Part shown: piece after piece, positions 7,835 through 13,902 of the stretch
How positions within the stretch are numbered: the first letter of the stretch is position 1
How the letters are laid out: each line of letters opens with the position of its first letter
NCBI GenBank assembly: GCA_021202465.1
Contig: JAJQCZ010000035.1
Span: 102,447 to 166,446, forward strand
Source of the DNA: Lachnospiraceae bacterium
Lineage (GTDB): Bacteria; Bacillota; Clostridia; Lachnospirales; Lachnospiraceae
Direction of reading: 5' to 3'
DNA: 64,000 nt
Translations under genes and position numbers: made by a program
The notes under the pieces: generated by a model
The model's database searches: none
Seen by the model: the letters and a program-made list of their open reading frames with translations, nothing else
Told to the model about the DNA's origin: nothing

Positions 7835-8017
7835 TCACCCCTCATCAGGCTTCTTGCCATCCCCCTCCATCCTATCCAAATATTCCGTCACGGCAACCTC
7901 AATGATCCGTGTCTTGGGGATGTATGTTTTCTTCGAATATTTGTCCAGCCGATCCAGTATATTCACATCCAGGCTGAAGGATGTGATTTTGGATTCTTTT
8001 GATTTCTTTTTCGGCAT
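7835..8017 (-). CDS. Ribbon-helix-helix protein (CopG/Arc-like)
   Basis: The product is a short basic protein of about 60 residues, 'MPKKKSKESKITSFSLDVNI', followed by 'LDRLDKYSKKTYIPKTRII' and 'EVAVTEYLDRM'. This is a ribbon-helix-helix DNA-binding pattern: one strand, then two helices. Upstream, a run of eight G on the coding strand (8027-8034 on the plus strand as C8) acts as a Shine-Dalgarno-like tract. A TTG at 8023 is the other possible start. The gene overlaps the 3' end of the hsdR remnant in another frame. It may be an antitoxin or regulator left from the old element. Confidence 0.6.
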   Translation of the reverse strand: MPKKKSKESKITSFSLDVNILDRLDKYSKKTYIPKTRIIEVAVTEYLDRMEGDGKKPDEG

Positions 8018-8331
8018 CTCCAAAGTCCCCCCCCTTCCTCAAGCTGTTGTAGATCTCGCCGGCAAAAACGCTTAGCACCTGTTTCTTGATTTCATCGTTG
8101 TTGAGCAGCAACTCAAAGAAATCCTGGTTCTGCGACAGGCCTTCAATTAAGGAGTCATCCACATAGCTGTAATAGGAGAATTCGAAGTCCTTCTCCGTAT
8201 TGTTTTTCGCGCTGCTCTTTAAATCATCGGATATAACTGCCACGCAGCTTGTTTGCAATCCCCCAGATAAAATTTGCTTCGGCGGTAATGTCGACCGGCG
8301 TTTCTTCCCATAGATTTTTAAAATCTGGCAT
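7899..8331 (-). pseudogene. Type I restriction-modification scar: hsdM 5' end fused to hsdR 3' end
   Basis: The minus strand from ATG 8331, after a GGGAGGA site, encodes 'MPDFKNLWEETPVDITAEAN' and 'FIWGIANKLRGSYI', the N-terminus of a HsdM methyltransferase, then stops at 8224. In another frame from about 8231 it continues with 'EKDFEFSYYSYVDDSLIEGL', 'FFELLLNNDEIKKQVLSVFA' and 'GEIYNSLR', like the C-terminus of a HsdR subunit. The two ends are joined with everything between them missing. This is the scar of a large internal deletion in an hsd operon on the opposite strand from the intact one at 13.9 kb. Confidence 0.7.
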
Positions 8332-8403
8332 TGTTGTATTCCTCCCGAACCTTTCTGCAATGTTCTTATCTTCTGTAAATAGCATTCACAAGGAGGAAAC
8401 CAA

Positions 8404-8791
8404 ATGAGTACCAAAAGACGCGATAATAGAAATCGCATTTTACGTGACAGAGAGAGCCAATGCAAAAATGGACGATACAGATATTCTTTTTATGAAGGAG
8501 GGAAGCAAAAAAGCTTTTACAGCTGGAAACTGGAACCAACAGACAAGCTCCCCCCGGGAAACGGGAGTGTGTCACTCTGCGCGACCAGATTGCAGAATAT
8601 CGGAAGTTTAAAGACCGGGCTGCGTATCTCGGAGTTCTGTGGGTTGACGACATCAGATCTGGATATGAAGCAACGCACGATTCACATCGACCATGGGACA
8701 CTCCGACATCAGCCTGACGCTGGACACCTACACGCATTATCGGCTGGAGGACGCCAGGGCAAATCTGAAAAAACTCAAGCGGAGTGTCTGA
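8404..8791 (+). pseudogene. Tn916-type tyrosine integrase, collapsed by internal deletions
   Basis: The start is good (AAGGAGGAAACCAAATG) and the N-terminus 'MSTKRRDNRNRILRDRESQC' is typical of Tn916-family integrases. The reading then jumps to 'TGLRISEFCGLTTSDLD', the segment with the first catalytic Arg. Next, in a different frame, comes 'GHSDISLTLDTYTHYRLEDA', the C-terminus with the catalytic Tyr, ending at TGA 8789. The linker, much of the core domain and the RHT box are missing. A full-length relative of about 400 residues lies at 25948. It sits 38 bases before the right 21-bp repeat. Confidence 0.85.
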
Positions 8792-8829
8792 GTTTTCCAC
8801 AATGCTAAATTCGCGAAAATGCGGAGTTT

Positions 8830-8850
8830 TTAGCATTGTTTTAGCATCAT
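8830..8850. repeat. Right 21-bp direct repeat (putative att) of the decayed element
   Basis: Identical over 21 bases to 6710-6730 and placed just after the integrase relic, as expected for an attachment site. Confidence 0.65.
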
Positions 8851-9006
8851 TGCCCGCCAGGTTATGCGAATTTGTGCCAGGTTCTGCCATGAAGCCGTGG
8901 AAGATATTTGTCTTCCCAAGGAAGAAAAAGCCACGCAAAATAAGGCAAAACCCGGCATTTCCCGGCACCGGGAGGAGGTAAAAATAAGATGACCAAAGTG
9001 CTTTTT

Positions 9007-9023
9007 ATCTGCCACGGCAATAT
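9007..9023. repeat. attL core of the island, in the phosphatase P-loop codons
   Basis: ATCTGCCACGGCAATAT matches ATCTGTCACGGCAATAT at 27328-27344 in 16 of 17 bases. It encodes Ile-Cys-His-Gly-Asn-Ile, the start of the catalytic loop. Crossing over inside this core explains both the stranded 5' end and the repaired gene. Confidence 0.8.
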
Positions 9024-9080
9024 TCCTAAAAGGCTTAAAAATGCAAGGAAAATCAGGGGCTCCGGACGGCTGGAGGGCAC

Positions 9081-9102
9081 TTACTACACCACAACTACAC
9101 CA
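9081..9102. repeat. Left integrase arm-type repeats (CTACACCA twice)
   Basis: TTACTACACCACAACTACAC runs into CA and contains CTACACCA-type units about 13 bases apart. The same doubled unit is found near the right end at 27159-27182. Short direct repeats inside both ends are where Tn916-type integrases bind with their N-terminal domain. Confidence 0.55.
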
Positions 9103-9158
9103 ATTTGAGAGAGCCTTGATGTGACACCCATTCAAAATAGCAAGTTAGTAATAACAGA

Positions 9159-9206
9159 ACCCACCACGCCTCTGGTTTCCATGCGCAACCCGGTGGGTCT
9201 TCTTTA
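9159..9206 (+). terminator. Stem-loop, probable terminator inside the island's left end
   Basis: ACCCACC (9159-9165) pairs with GGTGGGT (9192-9198), followed by CTTCTTT. The loop is long (26 bases), so the hairpin is moderate. It would insulate island genes from host transcription entering through the stranded phosphatase start. Confidence 0.55.
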
Positions 9207-9260
9207 TGAGGAATTTATGTATCTATATCCGAGGAAATTATCAACAACGATGCATCGTCA

Positions 9261-9314
9261 TAACTTTTATATTGATTAAAAACAGAAAATAAGTTATAAT
9301 GCAAATAAAAGTTA
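9261..9314 (+). promoter_or_regulatory. Promoter of the AbiE-like pair flanked by a perfect inverted repeat
   Basis: TTGATT (9272-9277), a 17-base spacer and TATAAT (9295-9300) form a near-consensus promoter. It is bracketed by TAACTTTTAT (9261-9270) and its exact complement ATAAAAGTTA (9305-9314). AbiEi antitoxins are known to repress their own operon by binding inverted repeats at the promoter, so this is a likely autoregulatory operator. Confidence 0.7.
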
Positions 9315-9332
9315 AGAAAGGAAGATGCAGCG

Positions 9333-10292
9333 GTGGAATATCTGAATCGGATACTAGGCATTCACGCTATATATAAAGATGATAAGATAACATCTATGCC
9401 GAACTTTATCCATGCGCGATATCGAATGCAACGTGTGGTGTTGGATGGGAAAGATGTGGTTTTTCTCTATCCTAAAACGGAATTAGATGCGGTGAGCGCA
9501 ATTAAGAAGCATATTGACCGAATACAAAAGACGATGGGGATGCCTATCGTTCTTGTGCCGGAGTATCTTACGTATCGTCAAAAGGAATATCTGCTTCGTG
9601 AGAAGATCCCGTTTATCGTAGACGGAAAGCAGATATATCTTCCTTTCATGGCAGTATACCTTCAGGAACGGTGTGACGGGGAGCGACAGACTACGGAAAT
9701 AATGCTTCCGTCTGCACAATTATTGCTGCTTTATTATATTTATCATGGTTGCGGAGAGTTGCTGGCAAGTGAAGCATCTGACAGACTTGGCTTTACACCG
9801 ACCTCTATTTCACGGGCATCAAGACAATTGGAAGAAATGGAACTGATACACACAGAAAAAAGAGGTGTGCAGAAAGCCCTTCTATCAGAAAAAAAACCGG
9901 AAGAAATGTTTGCGGCGGCAAGAAATTATTTCCGGAATCCGGTGAAACGGGTAATTTATGTGCCAAAGGCTGAGATGAATAAGAAATTGCTTATCAGCGG
10001 TTATTATGCACTTTCAGAGTATTCCATGTTGAATTCATCCACCGTCATTGCCCTGGCTTCCGATAGTATCGCAGCGTGGGAGGGGGTATCCTCAAAACAG
10101 CTACAAAGTTCTGAAGATCAATATGCTTTGGAGTTGTGGAGATACGATCCAAAGAAATTGTCAGACGGCGAGTATGTGGACAGGCTTTCGCTGGCAATTT
10201 CGCTGCGTGATGATCGGGATGAGAGGATAGAGGAGGCTGTAGAGGAAATGCTGGCACAGGTTTGGAGGGACATTGATGGTAAGGGGAATTGA
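9333..10292 (+). CDS. AbiEi-like antitoxin / winged-helix transcriptional regulator
   Basis: The product has 319 residues. A central winged helix is visible ('LLLLYYIYHGCGELLASEAS', 'GFTPTSISRASRQLEEMELI'), with flanking domains of about 130 residues on each side. GTG 9333 is taken as the start because AAAGGAAG lies 9 bases upstream. It overlaps the next gene by 17 bases, and the next product has a nucleotidyltransferase fold; this is the usual order for type IV AbiE toxin-antitoxin modules. The inverted repeats around its promoter fit autoregulation. Similar proteins are often labelled MarR-family regulators; the partner makes the AbiEi reading better. Confidence 0.65.
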   Translation: MEYLNRILGIHAIYKDDKITSMPNFIHARYRMQRVVLDGKDVVFLYPKTELDAVSAIKKHIDRIQKTMGMPIVLVPEYLTYRQKEYLLREKIPFIVDGKQIYLPFMAVYLQERCDGERQTTEIMLPSAQLLLLYYIYHGCGELLASEASDRLGFTPTSISRASRQLEEMELIHTEKRGVQKALLSEKKPEEMFAAARNYFRNPVKRVIYVPKAEMNKKLLISGYYALSEYSMLNSSTVIALASDSIAAWEGVSSKQLQSSEDQYALELWRYDPKKLSDGEYVDRLSLAISLRDDRDERIEEAVEEMLAQVWRDIDGKGN

Positions 10293-11034
10293 AAGTTTCA
10301 GAGAGTGGTTTCGGGGATATGAAGACCAGTATGCGATCATTGGCGGCACAGCCTGTGACCTGTTGATGACGGATGAGGGGTTGGATTTTCGGGCTACCAA
10401 AGACATTGATCTTGTCTTAATTGTAGAGGCAATAGATGTTTCTTTTGGAAAACGCTTTTGGGAATATGTGTTGTCTGCCAGATATGAACATCGGAATAAA
10501 AGCACAGGAGAGCCGCAGTTTTATCGGTTTACAAATCCCATGTCAAAAGAATATCCGATGATGATCGAATTGTTTACGAGGAAAACGGATGTGATAGCGT
10601 TGCCGGAAGACGCGGTTCTTTCTCCGTTGCCGATAGATGAAGATGTATCCAGCCTGTCTGCTATTCTGTTGGATGATGACTATTATGAATTGTTAAAACA
10701 GGGGCGGACTCATGTGGCGGGAGTTACTGTTCTGGACGCACCATATCTGATTCTATTCAAAATAAAAGCATGGCTGGATTTGACAGAAAGAAAAGCGGCA
10801 AGGGAATCGGTGGATAGCAAAAATATACGCAAACATAAGAATGACGTATTTCGGTTAACAGAGCTGCTTGATGATGAACAGAATACACTCTTTCATGTGC
10901 CAGAGGTGGTTCTGACGGATGTTCGTGAATTTATAAAAAGAATGGCATCAGAAGATGTGGATTTGAGGCAACTTGGAATCAGAGGAAAATCGAAAGAAGA
11001 CATTTTGAATGAATTAAGAACATTATATAGATAA
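10276..11034 (+). CDS. AbiEii-like nucleotidyltransferase toxin
   Basis: The 252-residue protein carries 'YAIIGGTACDLLMTDEGLDF' and 'ATKDIDLVLIV', the GG...DxD signature of the DNA polymerase beta-type nucleotidyltransferase fold used by AbiEii and MenT toxins. 'MIELFTRKTDV' may supply a further acidic position, and 'PYLILFKIKAWLDLTERK' is the common Lys-containing helix of the family. ATG 10276 is chosen; a TTG lies one codon earlier. It overlaps the antitoxin gene, so translation is coupled. Known members stop growth by adding nucleotides to tRNA, or protect against phage by abortive infection. Confidence 0.7.
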   Translation: MVRGIESFREWFRGYEDQYAIIGGTACDLLMTDEGLDFRATKDIDLVLIVEAIDVSFGKRFWEYVLSARYEHRNKSTGEPQFYRFTNPMSKEYPMMIELFTRKTDVIALPEDAVLSPLPIDEDVSSLSAILLDDDYYELLKQGRTHVAGVTVLDAPYLILFKIKAWLDLTERKAARESVDSKNIRKHKNDVFRLTELLDDEQNTLFHVPEVVLTDVREFIKRMASEDVDLRQLGIRGKSKEDILNELRTLYR

Positions 11035-11064
11035 ATGCCCTGTAAGCAGTAGGAAGGAAATTAG

Positions 11065-11901
11065 ATGTCAAATAATGTGCATATTGGAGTTTGCAGATTG
11101 TGTGGAAGGAATAAGGAACTGACTTTTGAACATGTTCCGCCAGCATCGGCTTTCAATAATGAAAAAGTAAAAATGATTCCAGGAGATGAAGTGATTAAGC
11201 AAATATCGAATCCCAATATCGAACCTTGGGATCTTTCAAAATCTTATGGGAAATATCAGCAACGTGGACGTGGCGGATTTTACTTATGTGCTGATTGTAA
11301 TTCTAAAACAGGACAATGGTACGTTCCTCAATATATGGAATTTGTTCATGAAATTTATGGAGCAATGTATAGTGTCAAGGAAAGGGAGTATGCCTCTCTC
11401 GGACTGACATTGAAAAACATCGCACCTTTGCCAATTATTAAGCAAATTATGACAATGTTCTGTGATATAAATGAAGGACATTTTGGTGATGATAAGTTAA
11501 TAGATTATCTTTTGAATAAAGAAAATAATTCATTTGATTATTCGCGATATCATGTTTATATGCATATACATGCAGGCGATGTAGAACGAATGAATGGAAT
11601 ATCTGTTAGATTCGATAGTCATCATGGCATGATAACCTTATCTGAGATTTCAACATTTCCGTTTGGTTTTACTCTTTATATTGATAAACCGAATTCTTTA
11701 AAACCGGAAGGGGTTGAATTGACATCATTTTTTAAATATAAGTATACAGATAGATGTGAAGTGTCCTTGATTATACCTAAATTAGAGTGTAATATTTTCT
11801 TCTCAGGTGATTACAGAACAAAGAAAATGATTAATTGTGTAAAAAATAGAGAGCGCGACGCTGGCTACGTATCAGGAGATGTTGAAATAGTGAAAAAATG
11901 A
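11065..11901 (+). CDS. HNH-endonuclease-like zinc protein, unknown role
   Basis: The 278-residue product begins 'VHIGVCRLCGRNKELTFEHV', continuing with 'PPASAF', then has 'FYLCADCNSKTGQWYVPQYM'. Two CxxC pairs with an intervening Glu-His and later Asn is the core of an HNH-type beta-beta-alpha metal finger. The remaining 190 residues match nothing I recognise and include 'YHVYMHIHAGD' and 'FDSHHGMITLSE'. The gene is very AT-rich compared with host DNA. It sits between the AbiE-like pair and small unknown genes in a defence-rich island, so a nuclease effector is plausible but unproven. AGGAAGGAAATTAG precedes the ATG. Confidence 0.6.
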   Translation: MSNNVHIGVCRLCGRNKELTFEHVPPASAFNNEKVKMIPGDEVIKQISNPNIEPWDLSKSYGKYQQRGRGGFYLCADCNSKTGQWYVPQYMEFVHEIYGAMYSVKEREYASLGLTLKNIAPLPIIKQIMTMFCDINEGHFGDDKLIDYLLNKENNSFDYSRYHVYMHIHAGDVERMNGISVRFDSHHGMITLSEISTFPFGFTLYIDKPNSLKPEGVELTSFFKYKYTDRCEVSLIIPKLECNIFFSGDYRTKKMINCVKNRERDAGYVSGDVEIVKK

Positions 11902-11919
11902 AATGAGGTGTAATTTATA

Positions 11920-12288
11920 ATGATTCATTTTTATAGAGAAATGACTACAAAAATATACGAGACTATACAGAATGCTCACGATTGTATGGATATTTACAAT
12001 GACCTGAATCGTATCGAACAGGCAAGACAGAGTATTCAAATGTACGGGGATCTGATGACAGCACAACAGTTGAATCTGGAATTGCGTCAAAAATATCCAG
12101 GTATAAATAATATGCTGAAATTGGCTGATTCAATTAGTACTCCGGTGATGAATACACAAGGAAATTGTTCCATGAGTGAATTGGTGAATTCTTATCTCGA
12201 TCAGGATTATTATGGGATTCTTTATGATACAGCAGTCAAAAAGCAAATGATTTCCGACATAGAAGAGTTTATAAAAAAGGTGGAATAA
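11920..12288 (+). CDS. Small helical protein, unknown
   Basis: The 122-residue, probably all-helical protein is rich in Met, Gln, Tyr and Asp ('IYNDLNRIEQARQSIQMYGD', 'AQQLNLELRQKYPGINNML'). I do not recognise a family. ATGAGGTG lies 13 bases upstream of ATG 11920. It starts 18 bases after the HNH-like gene and is followed closely by a DUF3791-like gene, so the three may form one transcription unit. It could be an immunity or accessory factor for the HNH-like protein, which is inference from spacing only. Confidence 0.55.
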   Translation: MIHFYREMTTKIYETIQNAHDCMDIYNDLNRIEQARQSIQMYGDLMTAQQLNLELRQKYPGINNMLKLADSISTPVMNTQGNCSMSELVNSYLDQDYYGILYDTAVKKQMISDIEEFIKKVE

Positions 12289-12316
12289 GAAAATTGCTTC
12301 ATGGAGGAATACTGTC

Positions 12317-12529
12317 GTGGCACATGCAATGATAAAATCAATCTTAGTATCGGAAGTAGTCCGGATGATTGCAGAAAAGTTTCAACTTTCCGAAGAAGAG
12401 GCAATGGATCAGTTTTATACATCTGGAACAGCAGAAGCATTATCCGATGATGAAACTGGTTTATATGGGCAGTCCGCATTGTTTATTTTCGGATTATTCT
12501 GTCAGGAAAAATCCGGAGCGTTTGAGTAA
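12317..12529 (+). CDS. DUF3791-like small protein
   Basis: The 70-residue protein contains 'VRMIAEKFQLSEEEAMDQFY' and 'LSDDETGLYGQSALFIFGLF', the pattern of the short helical DUF3791 family found beside toxin-like genes (often DUF3990) in Clostridia. GGAGGAAT at 12303-12310 is 6 bases from GTG 12317, which fixes the start; ATG 12329 is the alternative. The usual partner gene is not seen downstream. It may be an orphan antitoxin-like gene. Confidence 0.6.
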   Translation: MAHAMIKSILVSEVVRMIAEKFQLSEEEAMDQFYTSGTAEALSDDETGLYGQSALFIFGLFCQEKSGAFE

Positions 12530-12560
12530 TTATTTTGCTTTTGGCTGGAAGGGAAACAGG

Positions 12561-13078
12561 ATGGTATATTTTACAAGTGATCTGCACTTTGGACATAGTG
12601 GCATTATCACCATGCAAAACCGACCGTTTAGCGATACGGCAGAAATGAATCGGACATTGTTGCGCAATTACAATGCGCTTATTCACAAAGATGATACGGT
12701 GTACATTCTTGGGGATATTTGCCATCATCTTTTGCTTGAAGAAGCAAACAAAACAACATAATCGGGAAAATGAACGGCAAAAAGATTTTGATACGCGGTA
12801 ATCATGATAAGAAATATGATGAAAAGTTATTTGACGAGATATGTGATTTTAAGACGGTATCGCTGAATGGAAAATATTTTGCGTTGATGCATTATCCTAT
12901 GTTGTCGTGGCCGAAGAAGAGCAGCGGCAGTATTCAGTTGCATGGTCACATTCACGCTGATATGGAATATAACCGAAAAAATAAAGAAGAAGGAGTTCTG
13001 CGATATGATGTTGGAGTGGACGCAAATCAGTTTTGTCCGGTATCGGTGAAGCAGATTATAAAATTTTTTGAGGAATAA
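12561..13078 (+). pseudogene. Calcineurin-like metallophosphoesterase, split by a frameshift
   Basis: Two adjacent frames together make a small metallophosphoesterase of about 170 residues. The first (12561-12761) holds 'MVYFTSDLHFGHSGIITM' (DxH box) and 'VYILGDICHH' (GD box). The second (from about 12758, with an internal ATG at 12770) holds 'LIRGNHDKKYD' (GNHD), 'LMHYPML' and 'QLHGHIHADM' (GHxH). All metal ligands are present but the frames are separated by a stop at 12759-12761 in the A/C-rich segment AACAAAACAACATAATC, consistent with a small insertion. Either it is a recent pseudogene or the base call is wrong. The intact protein would be a phosphodiesterase of unknown substrate. Confidence 0.8.
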
Positions 13079-13135
13079 AAAGAGTATAGGGATACTGTTA
13101 CGTTGTGTCTGGCAAGCGTAATGTATGGTTATGGT

Positions 13136-13176
13136 ATGTGCCACAAATTCAGAAATTTTTTGAATTTGTGGCACAT
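13136..13176. terminator. Long perfect stem-loop after the phosphoesterase gene
   Basis: ATGTGCCACAAATTCA (13136-13151) is the exact complement of 13161-13176 with a 9-base loop. GTTTTAT follows. It is probably a terminator, though the T-tract is short, so a protein-binding palindrome is possible. Confidence 0.6.
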
Positions 13177-13539
13177 GTTTTATGATGATGCTTCCTTGAA
13201 AAAGATCATGGTGAAGATTTCGACTACTTTTCATTTTTGATTTTGCAAGAGATTTCTTTGATAAGCTCCGACTTTATCAAAACTGTGACTGCCAGCGGCA
13301 GGAACCAATAAGAAAACGCTTGCTACGAAGCTGCTGCGAGGTTTTGGGGAACCGCAATCTCCAACAAGTTGCCTCGGTAACATAACCATGAAAATGAGTT
13401 AATGTTAAAAGAGGCGATACTTGCTCTCGATTTGTATGAAAAAGTATAAGCGTGACGTATGCACAGTTATTTCGATTTCATGGTAACAAATAGAATGTCC
13501 AAGAAATCGAATAAATTTCCAAATAAATACGATTGATGG

Positions 13540-13569
13540 TTGAATTGCTGACCCTAGCCCTGTTATAAT
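13540..13569 (+). promoter_or_regulatory. Promoter for the HTH gene and restriction operon
   Basis: TTGAAT (13540-13545), an 18-base spacer and a perfect TATAAT (13564-13569) lie 49 bases before the HTH gene. No other strong promoter is seen before hsdM, so the regulator and the restriction genes may share it. Confidence 0.55.
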
Positions 13570-13617
13570 TATATAAAATGGTGTCTGTAAATATCTATAG
13601 CGTGAGGTGTACGCATC

Positions 13618-13827
13618 ATGAAGATAAGTTATAAAAAACTTTGGATTATGTTGATTGAACGGGATATATCCAAAGCAAAGCTGAGAGAAGAAACAAAAAT
13701 AGCCGCGGGAACAATGAGCAAAATTAATAAAGGAGAAGAAGTGGCGCTGTCGGTGCTGTTGCGCATTTGCGATTACCTGGATTGCGATATAGGCGATATC
13801 TGTCAGGCATTACGTGAAGAGAAATAA
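13618..13827 (+). CDS. Short Cro/CI-type HTH regulator
   Basis: The 69-residue one-domain helix-turn-helix protein has 'LWIMLIERDISKAKLREETK' and 'IAAGTMSKINKGEEVALSVL', then 'LRICDYLDCDIGDIC'. This is the HTH_26-like family often found just upstream of restriction-modification genes. GAGGTG lies 10 bases before ATG 13618. It is 75 bases upstream of hsdM on the same strand and is a good candidate for a controller of the restriction operon. Confidence 0.8.
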   Translation: MKISYKKLWIMLIERDISKAKLREETKIAAGTMSKINKGEEVALSVLLRICDYLDCDIGDICQALREEK

Positions 13828-13902
13828 ATACACACTAATTATCCGGTGCAATTATATGATTATAACAGCCGTAATTAGAGGAACTTTCAGGAGGAAACGA
13901 TA

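Larger units (their letters stand above)
6710..8850. mobile_element. Decayed integrated element bounded by 21-bp direct repeats
   Basis: An identical 21-base sequence occurs at 6710-6730 and 8830-8850. Between the copies lie a toxin-antitoxin pair, a ribbon-helix-helix gene, an hsdM/hsdR deletion scar and, next to the right copy, a Tn916-type integrase reduced by deletions. An integrase beside one end and identical repeats at both ends is the usual layout of a site-specific integrated island. I infer an older, largely deleted relative of the island that starts at 9007, which has the same order with the integrase at its right end. Confidence 0.65.
8989..9108 (+). pseudogene. Stranded 5' end of the low-molecular-weight phosphatase gene
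   Basis: GGAGGAGG at 8971-8978 precedes ATG 8989, and the first 12 codons read MTKVLFICHGNI. This is the start of a low-molecular-weight protein-tyrosine phosphatase up to its P-loop. After that the sequence diverges into island DNA and stops at 9106 after 39 codons. The rest of the gene is 18.3 kb away at 27310, where it begins MIKILFICHGNI. The fragment still has the host ribosome-binding site and presumably the host promoter, so it may express a short peptide. Confidence 0.85.
13079..13617. other. Non-coding stretch between the phosphoesterase and the HTH gene
   Basis: About 540 bases have no credible complete gene. They contain the stem-loop at 13136-13176 and the promoter at 13540-13569. 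A short in-frame piece near 13390-13450 ('ENELMLKEAILALDLYEKV', then a stop) looks like the end of a decayed protein, but no start or family is recognisable. Confidence 0.5.

Noticed and set aside
13190..13450. Possible extra gene between the phosphoesterase and the HTH gene
   Set aside because: Only short open pieces occur in different frames, without start or family match; it was kept as intergenic.
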